Shown: positions 23,781-35,165, counted from the first letter of the stretch. The stretch: DNA of 64,000 bases from Epiperipatus broadwayi (GCA_028023455.1 JAQFVV010000031.1:2728001-2792000), one strand, 5' to 3'. Notes: generated from the sequence alone by a model not told the origin. Made by a program: numbers and translations.

Positions 23781-23788
23781 ATTTTATT

Positions 23789-25985
23789 ATCTTGACAACT
23801 ATTATTTATCTATATCTAAAACTCAATATTTTGACAATTAATTATCTTAAAAGAACATAATTGGAAAGCTGAAATCTTATCACCTATTTTGTTTTCTTTT
23901 ATTATATTTATTATTAATATTCTTTCTCTTAGTAGAGTACATTTTAAACTAATTGCTTCAATAATTGTAGTTGGACAGTATTATGCTTATAATATCAATA
24001 AAAATGCTTTTTTAAAAAACTTTAATGTACACACTGATAGAAACAATAAACTGTGATCAGCAGTTATTAGAAATAACAATATTGATTCTATGAACTATAA
24101 TGGTATGTTATAAAATTTTTGCACAACAAATGGATTGACTATTTATTAATAATTTGTTTAATCAGAAAAATCAATCTCAAACAATGACAGGCCATGGATT
24201 TTATTATAGTTAAAAGTAAAAGATTAAAGATTATACAAGCATTTATAAGCAGAGATTGTTGAAAATATAAATTAATAGTCACAAAAATTAGCGATAAAGA
24301 TTTAAAAATAGTTTCTACCATGAATTTTTTTTTTTTTTTTTTAGAAATAATAGCAATTTATATCAAATTTCAATACCTTTTAAACACTAAAATTGCCAAT
24401 AAGATTTTTAAAATTAGTCACAATTACTAAAGCAAGGAATTGGTTAAGATTTTTCTATGGATATCAAACAGTCTGTTTATAGAATAAATATAAAAAGAAT
24501 TTCCTATCAGTACTTTTGCTAATAATTTTATTATAAATTAGATGACTAAGAAAAACGCGATATTCTTTGCTTGACTCAAAAATAAATAAATAATTACTTC
24601 ATCATCATCATTTTTGACTTTCTCCAATCTATTGTAGAATAAATGTTTTTGAATATATGCCAGCTTTTATTATCCATAAGTTAAAAAAACTCGTTTGTTA
24701 TTAGTAAAATGAGAAGATTTAATGTAACTATAATCGAAATTAGAAATGACCATTCCACAATTCTTATTATTAATGAAGATATTCCCTCATGATTACTCAC
24801 TTGCTAAACAACCAAGGATTCAGACAGCTGCTGACTTTACATACTTTTATTTTTGAATTTAAGACTAAAATCTCGCCATATTTTTCCTTCTCAAATGCCT
24901 AATACTTCCGAAACAATAAAAATAATTTGAGGCCAAAGTTTAGTATGTCTAATAGATTAAAACTGAAAAAAAAGATTCAGTAAGTTTTTGATCATGGTTA
25001 CTTTTACAATGAACTTGAAAAGATTGTGTCAATTATTGTTTGAATAAATGATTCAAAAATTTTATGGCTACTAATAATAATATAATTATCTATCAAAACT
25101 TCTTTAAATTAGAACAGAGACATCAACGTGAAAGCGAGTTCTTTGCAAAAATAAAAAAAGAAAAGCTGGAAAATTTTGGGAAGAATATCTGAAGAAGTTT
25201 TAAAATAAGGTAATGACATCTTACTTTCAAAATTATTTGAATCTTTTTAAAACTATATATAAATACTTATATGCTATCTCATTTTAAAGTTTTTTATATA
25301 TTTATAAATATAATTAAGGATAAAAAAGACTGGTGTAATGATTGTGATATATTATTGTTATTCCCAACAGCAAAAATTCTTTCAAGAGTTTTATTAAATA
25401 GATTGCTTCTAGTCATAAATCAACAGTTAGCAAAAAATTATTGAGATTTTAGCGACTTAAATTAAAAAATAGGCGTTGCAATAAAATGAATTATTTGTAT
25501 ATTACTTTTATCAATTTGGTGAGGTATTTGAATCCGACATTAAAACAATTTGTGCTCATGTTACTGTAATCAAAGATACCATTCTAACTCAAGATGAAAA
25601 TTTGAAAGGTTGTATTATGTTTACATACATATTGAAGCAGTCGGATCTGAGTTCGATCCTAGCTTCATGTTATTTACCCTAATACTAACCTTAAATTTCC
25701 GATGCAATGGGGCTTTATACGTTCAATCCACGCTAATTTCCATAATGAATAACTTATTTCAAATGCGTAGCAAAATTAATTAGTTTAGTTTAAAATTGAT
25801 CAATTCTCTAAATAAATTCATGATAAAATATTCATGAATTTATATATATTAAATTGCGTGGATTGTGCGTATATATATTTGTAAATATTAAATATATATA
25901 ATTGTTCGAAAGTTTCATTGCGTCGGGAATACTTGTTTTTTTTTTCATCTTTAAATAATTTGTAAAGTTTCGGTGATTAAAAGCT
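23789..25985. other. AT-rich non-coding DNA
   Basis: A T17-18 run at about 24326-24343 could be a minus-strand poly(A) tail, but no retroposon body is recognisable beside it. A single B-box-like GAGTTCGATCC at about 25649 has no partner A box. Nothing else is definable. Confidence 0.4.
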
Positions 25986-26160
25986 ACATTCCTTCGATAA
26001 GCTTTAAAATTCTTAAAAACAATAGTAAAGCTTTATGAATTGGAAAAATTATAAGGATTCATTTTTCTAATTAAATCATTTTCAGATTTAAGAATTCATT
26101 TTCAATTAGAGAAGGAATTCAAGCTAATTAGTTTGAAAGCCTTATCGAGGGAATGTATTT
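25986..26160. repeat. Hairpin of about 175 bp
   Basis: TACATTCCTTCGATAAGCTT (25986 onward) is mirrored by GCCTTATCGAGGGAATGTA ending at 26160. TTAGAATTC/GAATTC-type blocks and AAATGATTTAATTAGA-like arms continue towards the centre. The palindrome sits directly at the left edge of the less AT-rich block 26161-28260. Confidence 0.5.
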
Positions 26161-26229
26161 GAAAACAACTAATTATAAAAAAAGACATTGATAATAAAAT
26201 GAGCGCTAGCCGGAGGCATCAGTGAACAG

Positions 26230-26237
26230 TATATATA
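26230..26237 (+). promoter_or_regulatory. Candidate TATA box in the GC-richer block
   Basis: TATATATAG lies in locally GC-richer DNA. A pyrimidine-rich GCTTTTGTTGTCGAG and CAGTGAACTC initiator-like stretch sits about 35-60 bp downstream. The arrangement resembles the LTR promoters elsewhere in the window. No transcript or ORF can be tied to it. Confidence 0.25.
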
Positions 26238-27178
26238 GCCCTGAAAAGTCAGGAAAAAAAGGCTAGCTTTTGTTGTCGAGTAGTGCAGTGAACTCTGTGC
26301 ATATAAATTGTATTTCATCATGATAGAGGGCTAAAACATCAGGAATTTGGCTATGGTTCCTAAAGTCCCAAGAAATCTTCAATGGGGCTGCTGAATCTTT
26401 TCCGGACCGATCATGCTGCTAAAATTATGAAAAGCTATTAAAATGCTGTTCCAGTAATCAATCAATGGTGCCTACGTTTTAACAACCTGGAGGTGTAAAT
26501 TAAGGACTCAGCATGGAAGGGTAATATATTTCTAAATGAACGTTAAACTTTCTGGCCAGTTCGAACTTTATTCTACTCTCCTCCTATTTAAGAGCTCTTT
26601 ATTCTTCAATGTAAAATATTTATAAAATGCTACTGTAAATCTATAGCGTAATTCTTTCAATCTCTAGTCTTTAAACTTTTTCTTTTCTTACCTGGTGGTT
26701 CATTTAATATATATATATATTTGTGTGCTTTAATGTCGTATTTAAAATTATATGCCAATAATCTCTCGACTCGATGAGCTCCTTTGATCTATTTGCCTCA
26801 CGCAAATAATATATTAATTTTAAATAGTAATTCTTGCCCATTAGAACTAAATTTATAAGTTCTATCAATCATCGAGTCGAAAGAAATATTACATGTTTAC
26901 TATTTTATAATTGGCTAATAATAAATTATTAGCTCCGTTTTTCACCTATGTCCCCAGCTCGTAAGTTGCAAGTGTTTTTTATACTCACATAAGGTTAAAA
27001 TATTGATTCCTTGTTCCACTAATATATATTTATTTAATAATTAATAAAGCAAGTCTTTTATGAGCTTGTAATTACAAATATAATCTTTGAATATTTTTAT
27101 TGCAAAACGGGTCGATAAAGGGTTAACTATATTTTCATTCCACTTTGTTATTTTCTTTAGCTTCAGGAAGAGCACGTT

Positions 27179-27673
27179 GTTAGGGCATAATTAATATAGT
27201 TTCCAAATACTTTCAAATAAGTTTTCTTAAAAGCCCGCTTGACTTTAATTAATTGGTCAAGTCATCACGTAGAGCATTCTACTGGGTTTTATTTTTCAAC
27301 GATGACCATCAAGTCATCATCATCGAACGTTGCTGACGCAGGGCAATCTTCCGCTCCGTTAGGCTGGTCGGTGATCATATTCTCTTATTTAAATTTCTCA
27401 AGGAAGAAAGTACCTCCTTTCGTATTCATTAGTCAAAGGGCGTAAGACTTGTTAGATGCAAGCCGCCATAGGACTTCAATCATCGACTAGCGATCATATT
27501 TCAATTTTACTCTCTGCCTCATAAGCTGCCAGTACCGTTGCATCTCTGTTCCGGTAAAACCCGCTCCATGCTCGTAATTCGTGATGAAGTGATTTAAATT
27601 AAAGTCGAACAAATTCTCAAATATATTATTAATTCAATAAGTTTCAAATCAATTTTAACGTTATGCCCTAAAT
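27179..27673. mobile_element. Candidate MITE with TTAGGGCATAA termini
   Basis: TTAGGGCATAA at 27180-27190 and its exact inverse TTATGCCCTAA at 27661-27671 bound 495 bp. ACGTT occurs just outside at 27174-27178 and 27674-27678, allowing a 5-bp duplication. The inverted part is only 11 bp, so chance cannot be excluded. The element would lie inside the GC-richer block. Confidence 0.4.
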
Positions 27674-28260
27674 ACGTTTTGCTCTTCATGAATAGATTTC
27701 CGAACGTGAAAATAAATCTCACATTCCACCGTAATAAAATTAGAACAATCATTTCCGTTCTTAATGAATACCTTTATCCGCCTTTATATTTCTCGTTGGG
27801 GGCATAGACATAGAATTCTATGTTGTGTAATAATTGTTGGCATATGATAAGGACCGCCACTCTTATTATATTTGTAAATTCTCTTAAAGACTAGAGGTAA
27901 TTAATGCATTCTATGTTTTATGGAAACGAAACAAATTATTCTTATTAAATATTTTCTAACATACTTGGTTTCTCAGTTCATCATTCTTTTATAATTATTT
28001 AAATGTTAATACTCGCTGTCTGTGTTGGCAACCCGAACATACATATGATTCGATTTAAAAGTAGTCAAAGTTAATTGATATTCGTGTCAGTAAAAGGGTC
28101 TCTAGTCCTCACCAACCGTTGAGCTAGTTCTTGGCGCATGGCACTGTGCCGTCGATTTCTGCTATCTGAGCTGTTGAGTTGGGTTTGAATTCAGTTTTGG
28201 TTCAGCTGAGTTTGAATCCGATTTGACTTGCGGTGGTGGTGGATTTCGACCGGTACAATA

Positions 28261-30045
28261 TATACGTTATATATAAATAAAAATAGAATTGTTATATTGA
28301 TATGAATATCAGTTACCTTTAAAAACAATTGATGTGTAATTAGGTTGAAAGTAGGTCATATGATCATTAATTTGATTTTTAGAACAATGGATAAAATAAA
28401 ATATTGTACACAGATTTTAAAAATTTGATATTAATTTAGTTTATTTCATATTTTTGCAGTGCTGCTATTTGTTTAATTACAAATTTAAATATTTACTCGA
28501 TTCCTTAAATGTTATTTGTAATAATTAAATCTGTAAAGCGCATAGTCGTTATGTAAAAGACAGTAGGGACTTCTACAAATCGTAACAAAATTTATTTAAA
28601 AGATAAGAGCGGCCTGTTGATGTTATAGCCTTAATATATATAATATATAGGGTATATATTAAATGTTATTTGGTAAAAAACAAATCATAACTTTATCTAT
28701 AGTGAAATAAGTTTATTAAAATTAGTACTGCTAAATTAAAGATTCAAAATTAATTATGATCATATTACTTGCCCTTAAGTAAAAATAAAATTATTATATT
28801 GATGTGGGGATCGATCATCTTCAAGTCTTTGATAAAAATAGTTGACCCAAAACATAAATGCTGGGAAATTTGTTTCAATTTTTTTGCTATATAATAATGG
28901 ATAAAATGAGAAATGAATCAGCATTAAGTAATTATAGGTTATAATATTGGTTATAATATGATTAATAAGCATGGGATCACCAGCAATAATCATCATGAGG
29001 CAATAATCATCCTTTGCAACTGGATTTAAAAAAGAATCTGACACTAATTATCATCTAGCTAATATCAAACTTAGGGCATATTATAAAAACAATCGTCAAT
29101 ACTTTATCTGCATGCATATACATAGGTGAGAAAAAAATATATAAAAATAATTCTGTATCAAAACTGCTGGGAGCATTATCAATACTTTTATCCATTAGAT
29201 ACCTTGAGTGTACTGCTGATCAATAAACTAAATGAGCATTCTAAAATTATATAAATAAAATAATGTAGATGGAATTTAAAGGTGATCTTTATCTTTGTGC
29301 CATCCAAATAATTCTACAAAAAACTATCTGGATGTCAATACAGACACTCACACTTCATATTGTAAATATTGTTATGCTTGAACTATCTTGGGAACTCAAG
29401 AACCCTAGAGACTGTGACTGAGATTGTGAACAAGAGAAAATAAGCATATATAATAGTTAACCTATTCTAGCATTAAATAACATCACTGGAATTACTTACA
29501 AATCTTTTAAAGCATAAATCTATGATAAAATAAGTTAGACACACTGGTAATTTTTAGAACAGGAACTAGGAGAATTAGGACATCAAAAATGTTTTAGAAA
29601 CTGTTATTATTGTTTTTAAAAGTAATTATTTAATAAACTTAACTAATAAATAAAGAAATAAAAAATATTTAAAAATGACAATGTGACAAACTCAAAATTT
29701 TACATATTGATCAACCCCATATATAAATTTATATAATACATATAATTATTCTCTTCTGATTTTTTAAAATAATAAGTCACTTAATCTAAATGAGTTATTC
29801 CCTTACAATAATTAAATATTAAAACATTTCATAATAATGAAAAAAATATTAACTTTAACATAAACCTTTAACATAAACCTTCCTCTCTCTTGAAAATGAG
29901 AATGTCCCATACAGCTGTAATTTAATGAGAAAAAAATCTTTTCATCAAAACAAAAGAAATTATTCATGATTTTCAATTATTACTTTCATTATGAAGTAAG
30001 ATTTAATAATGAAGATGTGCACATATCGACCATACCTTATTAACA
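28261..30045. other. AT-rich non-coding DNA
   Basis: It contains a 26-bp fragment (28561-28586, CAGTAGGGACTTCTACAAAT) of the 90-bp dispersed repeat found at 3.5 and 33.9 kb. No gene is visible. The minus ORF at 28775-29044 shows no family signature. Confidence 0.4.
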
Positions 30046-30520
30046 TGGATTTTTTATTTAGTCTTTCTTTTTGTAGTTGGTTAGTTGAATCTTGCAGTAG
30101 AAGTTTAATCTATCTTTTGGCTCCAGATTTTTTCTTATAGTTTTCTTAGTGGTTATTTTCATCCATTTCTAATTTTTTTATTTCTTGTTTGTAGCTATAG
30201 GTTTCCAATAAACAATTCACTCTATTTCAGGTTAACTTTTTTTTCATATCTTTTTGTAATTCTGTGTACCAATTTTTCATTAAAAGTTAACTCCTTTTTC
30301 TTCTTTTGAATCTGCAAGTGTCCAGTTTAACAATTATTTCATTCCAGATTACATGGGTTTCCAGTTGATAATTATTTTCATTAAAAAGTAATTCTTTTTT
30401 TTTTATAGTTCATATTTTCAGTTTAATAATTATTTTAATTTTAATTCTTTCATTCAGCTTTTTCTTCTTTTGTAGCTCCAGGATTCAATTAACAATTATT
30501 TTTATGTCAGATTAAGCTAA
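30046..30520. repeat. Degenerate tandem tract, unit about 65-85 bp
   Basis: Six or seven imperfect units share the order TTTTTCTTCTTTTGTAG, CTCCAG or TTTCCAG, TTAACAATTATTTTCATT and CAGATTAA. The minus-strand reading of the tract gives Lys/Glu/Asn-rich peptide pieces such as WYTELQKDMKKK and YSYKQEIKKLEMDENN, broken by stops. It may be the relic of a repetitive coiled-coil ORF rather than a simple satellite. Confidence 0.45.
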
Positions 30521-30889
30521 TCATGACTTTGGATGGATCAATACACCAGGCTAACTGTTAGTTTCTATTAGGGTATTTCTATTATCTTATATTTGTTTTA
30601 GTGAATTAGCTATATAGTCGAACAAGTAATGCTAAGCTTTTAGCAAGAGTTTAGCACATGCTTCTTTTAAACTCCTTACTATAACACATAGTAGCAAAAA
30701 TCATTTTATTTCTTAAAATTAAAAAGTGAGATCACATTAACAGCATACTATCAAGTTAGGCTTTTAACTGCTCACTCATCACTACTGAACTGCTACAAAA
30801 TTCTCTCACATTACCTTTTGCTTTTTAAGAAAAACAACCCTGATATCAATATTCCATTCAATCATATGACTATCTCAAACATTATAGCA
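30521..30889. other. Non-coding spacer
   Basis: No feature is visible between the degenerate tandem tract and the palindromic array. Confidence 0.35.
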
Positions 30890-32410
30890 TTAAAATAGAA
30901 AAAGCATTTAAAATATCTTTATCAGAAACCACACTCAATCTCCTGACCAATGGTTTCATGCTTTGGCACTCCTCAGAAAAGTGCTAGGGTAGTTTCAGAC
31001 ATGATCTAAAAATACTAACCCAAAGCCAGCATTTATCTAAGAGTTAACCATTGAGTAGAAAATCTAAAATTTTCAGACACTTAAATGTCTTCAAACCCAG
31101 CTATCTAACTCAAATAGCTACATAGGGCTGAGAGGTCTTCAGCTAAACCATATATTAGTAGTCTTAGCAATATAACATCACTTAAGACTTAAAGCAAAGA
31201 CTATAAATAATCAATAAAAATAATAAAAAGAGTCATATATCACATGATACCATTTCATTTCTTATGCTTGTAAAATGTAAACAAAGAGCTTTGCTCAGCA
31301 AGCTTTGTGATAAATGCTAACCAAGAGAAAGCATTTAAAATATCTCTATCAGAAACCACACCCAATCCCCTTACCAATGGTTTCATGCTTTGGCACTCCT
31401 CAGAGAGGTGCTAGGATAGTTTCAGACACTAGATCTAAAAATACCAATCCAAAGCCAGAAACCCAGCTATCTAACTCAAATATATATAAGAAGCTGAGAA
31501 ATCTTCAGTCAAACTATTAGTAGTCTGAGCAATATAAAATCACTTAAGACTAAAAGCAAAGACTATAAATAGTCAATAAAAAATAAAAGTCATATATCAC
31601 ATGACCTCATTTCTTTTTTTAAGCTTGTAAAATGTAAACAAGGATGGGGTCATGTGATATATAACACTTTTATTTTTACTGATTATTTATAATTTTAAAT
31701 GATGTTATATTGCTAAAACTACTAATATATGGTTTTGCTGAAGATCTTTCAGTCCCATATAGATATTTAAATTAGTTAGCTGGGTTTGAAGACATTTAAG
31801 TGTCTGAAAATTTCAGATTTTCTATTTAATGGTTAACTCTTAGATACTCTAGCTCTTCTTTGAGGCATGCCAAAACATGAAATCATTGGTCAGGGATTGG
31901 ATGTGGTTTCTGATAAAAATATTTTAAATGTTTTCCTTGGTTAGAATTTATCACAAAACTTGTTGACAATTAGTAAAGTTCTTTGTTTACATTTTACAAG
32001 TTTAAAAAAAGAAATGGGATCATGTGATATATGACTTTTATTATTTTTTATTGACTATTTATAGTCTTTGCTTTAAATCTTAAGTGATGTTATATTGCTA
32101 AGACTACTAATATATGGTTTGGATGAAGATCTCTCAGCCTCATATAGCTATTTGAGTTAGATAGCTGGATTTGAAGACATTTAAATGTCTGAAAATTTCA
32201 GATTTTCTACTCAATGGTTAACTCTTAGATAAATGCTGGCTTTGGGTTGGTATTTTTAGATCTAATATTTGAATCTACCCTTGCATCTCTTTGAGGAATG
32301 CCAAAATATAAACCAATTGGTCAGGGAATTGGGTGTTGTTTCTGATAGAGATATTTTAAATGCTTTCTCTGGATTAGCATTTATCACAAAGCTTGTTGAG
32401 CAATTAGCCA
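30890..32410. repeat. Palindromic array of four family A units (two direct, two inverted)
   Basis: Unit 1 (about 30903-31328) and unit 2 (about 31329-31640, internally shortened) run in direct order. Units 3 (about 31641-31945) and 4 (about 31946-32395) follow in inverted order, so the locus reads A, A, inverted A, inverted A. Landmarks repeated in all or most units are AAGCATTTAAAATATCT, AGAAACCACAC, CCAATGG or ATTGGTCAGGG, AGTTAACCATTGAGTAGAA, TTTTCAGACAC, CCCAGCTATCTAACT, ACTAATATATGG and TATATCACATGA. The spacer between units carries TTGTAAAATGTAAACAAAG and AGCAAGCTTTGTGATAAATG. There is no ORF beyond short chance ones. The same landmarks occur in the 6.2-kb element. Confidence 0.8.
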
Positions 32411-33933
32411 AACTTTGACCAACTGATTTTGTTATAAGAAAGATTCTCTTTTTTGAAAAGAAATTCTATTTATGCACAAATTTGGAACTTTTTTCAGAGA
32501 TAAATGACAGTCTTTTATCACTGTTTTTTTTCTTTTTATTAATTACTTGAAAAATCACAATCTATTTATACATTAATTTGGAAAACATACTTTATAATTC
32601 AAAGATAAATTAATTGATAAACAACTGTTAAAAATGATTTCAACCACACAAGGAAAAAAATCATTATTCTTTTTTTTCTTTCACAATTGTACCCAATAAA
32701 AAGTAAACATCTTATTATTAAAATGTCAATTTGCCACATGATCATTTCTTGTAGGTAAATCTAATTTAAACTAATTTTTTCTGAAGCTAACATAAGAGAA
32801 TAATTTTTTCTCAATATATATATATAGACATATCAATTAATAATATTAATCAATGATTAGTTTAATATTCATTCTTCTTGGTATATGTATTTCAGACAAA
32901 ACTCTAATGGGAGAAGATGGACCGATCTTTCTCATAAAAATGATTGCCATATGCTGTGGCTAGAGAGCATTTCAATTACCTATTGCACTAGTTGCATGAA
33001 TATTAATCTCAAGTTTTATACATTATTTAAGACTGAATATTTATATCTGTATATAATAATAAAAGTGTCTTTGGATAGAAAGGAAAAATTTAAATCATTT
33101 TTTTGTTGCACCATTTATAAGATACGCATATATTTATATGAAGAAATGTATGTTTTAAACTTCAAATTCCCTGAAATAAAAAGAGTTTATGGGCAAACAG
33201 GAGATGGTAAATCATTAGAACAACTTATCAGAAATGTGTTGATGACAGTTTGACTGAATTTTTGAAGATGCTAGACATAGCTGTAACATTATAGCACCAT
33301 CACTATTTTTATCACAAATGTCGCATAATGCTAGCTGTTCTCTCATTGATACATATATGTAATGAGTAGATATCCATTTATTACCCCCACACACCTAGTG
33401 ATGAAATCTAATTTGGTATATTCATATTAATAATGCACTAAAAAAAAGAAAGACAAATAAGCTCTTTAAATTTTAACAAAACAAAAAATATTTAAATAAA
33501 ACAAAGTAAAAGTGAATACTAAAGAGTTTGAATATAGTATACACAAGCATTTTTGATATACAAGAAATAAGTATATGTCCAAAAAAGCATAGCCAATAAG
33601 AAAATATATATGCTAATAATAAAAACATATTTACAATATCTTACTTAACACTATCAAACAAAATAAAGTTCTCATCTAAGTACCTTTATTTGCGAGCTCA
33701 AACAGAAAGAAACAATATAAACGTACTCTTTTAAATAATATTTTTTTAAAATTCTCTGCACATACATACAGAAGATTACTTATGGATTACTGCAGCAGCG
33801 AGCGTAGTTTCTTTAATTCAGTATTCATAACGTCTTTTAATATAAATATTTCACTCAATAAAATTAAAGATTCTTAATTAGATAAATATAAATTTATTTA
33901 ACGCATATTGATTACGTAAGTAATACTTAACTT
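32411..33933. other. AT-rich non-coding DNA
   Basis: The 122-codon ORF at 32885-33253 starts with a plausible stretch (NSNGRRWTDLSHKND) but then becomes Tyr/Ile/Lys-rich and matches no family I know. I do not call it a gene. No other structure is evident. Confidence 0.35.
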
Positions 33934-34013
33934 AGGCAATGCATAAGCTTGTGGTTAAGACCTGTAGAAGTCCCTACCTTCGCATTTTCAACCGCACATT
34001 AGGTTTATTGCCT
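33934..34013 (+). repeat. Dispersed 90-bp repeat, copy 2, with tRNA-like fold
   Basis: An 80-nt unit is closed by a perfect 7-bp stem (AGGCAAT at 33934-33940 with ATTGCCT at 34007-34013). It contains an A-box-like TTGTGGTTAAGACC (33950-33963) and an inner hairpin GTAG-AAGTCC-CTAC (33965-33978) where an anticodon arm would be. The T-arm/B-box is not convincing. Related copies lie at 3511-3598 (inverted) and 28561-28586. The best explanation is a tRNA-derived repeat or a decayed tRNA; a functional tRNA is unlikely. Confidence 0.4.
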
Positions 34014-34333
34014 TAGTTAAATATTAATTAGATAAATATGAATTTGATATAATTTTTTTTTAACTTATAGTAAACTTTTATGAATAGAATAAACTACTTA
34101 CAAGATATTCACAAGTTTCTACTCAAGTTTTGCAAAATTTTATCATTTAGATCATGATATCTTTTCAGTACAATCCCAGTTGGATTTCCAGTTGGTTGTC
34201 ACTTGTATTGGGTCATGCCCAGGTTTTTTTTGTCTAAATGCTTTTTTTTCTTTTAATACATTGATCTGTTTTACTAAAAATCACTATTATTTTTTATTAT
34301 TAGTTTTTCTCTTTATTGTTTTTTAAACTAATA

Positions 34334-34423
34334 ACTATAGTAAGTAGGGGGATTTGAACTTAGGATTTTCTCTCTAATTTTATCCTCCATTCTGTTTCAA
34401 ACCACCGGTTCACATGACCACAC
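34334..34423 (-). repeat. tRNA-derived SINE head, minus copy
   Basis: The reverse complement contains TGGTCATGTG (A-box-like) and AAGTTCAAATCCCCC (B box). It matches 35078-35165 in inverted orientation through GGTCATGTG, TTTGAAACAGAATGGAGGAT and AAAATCCTAAGTTCAAAT. Together the two copies bracket repeat C copy 1. Confidence 0.5.
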
Positions 34424-34473
34424 ACATGTGAAAAAATAAATGATTCCCCCCACACATATATATATATATATAT

Positions 34474-34860
34474 CAGAACTCTCACTCCATACTATAGATT
34501 CAGGTCATAAAATTGATTTCTCTAGTACCAGGATCATATCCAGATGTGATAATCTTTATCAGTGCAAAATTAGAGAAGCCATTGAGATACTTAAAAGGCC
34601 ATATTGTATCAATAAGTGAGATGATACATGCAAACTTCCTCCTATTTGGAAAGATTTTTTTAAAAAACATTCCTAAATTTAACATTTTTGCTATTGGTGG
34701 AACTTTAACGTTTTTCAAATCAGTGATTGTAGCGCCTCTACAACCGTCTTTCTACCTTTTCTCACTCTGTGGATGACTTGTGTGACCAAGTCGAAACGTC
34801 AGTATATTAATATTAAAAGTTTTTAACACGGATGAACCCGCAAAATATGTTTTTTATATA
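34474..34860 (+). repeat. Repeat C, copy 1 (possible Penelope-like terminal region)
   Basis: This unit is about 385 bp and repeats at 40444-40830. Both copies begin CTCTCACT, TACTATAGATTCAGGTCATA and CAGATGTGATAATC, and end GGATGAACCC, CAAAATATG and TTATATAT. Near the 3' end is a hammerhead-like motif with GTCGAAACGTC (34790-34800). An ORF at 34513-34776 spans it but is not preserved in the second copy and has no family match. Penelope-like terminal repeats often carry such ribozymes, which is the reason for the tentative assignment. Confidence 0.55.
34769..34800 (+). other. Hammerhead-ribozyme-like motif (degenerate)
   Basis: Within repeat C the order is GTGGATGA, then a small stem-loop CTTG-TGTGAC-CAAG, then TCGAAACGTC. 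A hammerhead core needs CUGAUGA, stem II, GAAA, a short stem III and UH. The GAUGA part, stem II, GAAAC and GTC are present, but the first two core bases differ (TG instead of CU). The homologous site in copy 2 has decayed further (GAATGA, TTGAAACATTG). Catalytic activity is not expected in either copy. Confidence 0.25.
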
Positions 34861-35077
34861 TTTAACCTGTGCAAATCTTCATTTTAACACACACATATAT
34901 ATATATATTTCATGTACAATCAGCACTCATAAGTTGGACCAGATCATAATCTTCCACACATATATAAAATTACTGTTCATCATATATTAAAATAGCAATT
35001 CTGTAAAAGTTAATGGATAGGCTTCAATCTTCTCATCTTTCCAATAACTCAACCATCCATTTCATTGAAAAACCAAT

Positions 35078-35165
35078 GTGTGGTCATGTGTATCAGCAGT
35101 TTGAGATGGAGTGGAGGATGACTATGAATTGAAAATCCTAAGTTCAAATTCCTTTATTTACTATA
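35078..35165 (+). repeat. tRNA-derived SINE head, plus copy
   Basis: It has TGTGGTCATGTG (A-box-like, 35078-35090) and CTAAGTTCAAATTCC (B box, about 35138-35152), about 60 bp apart as in tRNA promoters. It is the inverted partner of 34334-34423. Confidence 0.5.

Larger units (their letters stand above)
26161..28260. other. Less AT-rich block, possible degraded LTR or unknown element
   Basis: This block is visibly richer in G+C and CpG than its surroundings and, in that respect, resembles the recognised LTRs at 46-51 kb. It includes a TATATATAG box (26230) with a following GTCGAGTAGTGCAGTGAAC stretch, and ends in GACCGGTACA at 28246-28257, a terminus reminiscent of the GGTACA end of the LTRs at 47.7 kb. 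No matching TG start or flanking duplication was found, and no second copy is in the window. The ORF at 27239-27445 has no recognised similarity and is probably incidental. Confidence 0.35.

Noticed and set aside
24326-24343. T17-18 run as the poly(A) tail of a minus-strand retroposon
   Set aside because: No retroposon body or target duplication could be recognised beside it.
25633-25670. B-box-like GAGTTCGATCC as a tRNA gene or SINE
   Set aside because: No A box at the right distance, no acceptor stem and no repeat partner were found.
30890-32410. CRISPR-like or satellite array
   Set aside because: Repeat units are about 300-430 bp, in mixed orientation and without regular spacers. A family A palindromic array explains them.
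32885-33253. 122-codon ORF as a host gene or exon
   Set aside because: The peptide becomes Tyr/Ile/Lys-rich and compositionally driven. There are no convincing splice sites or family motifs.
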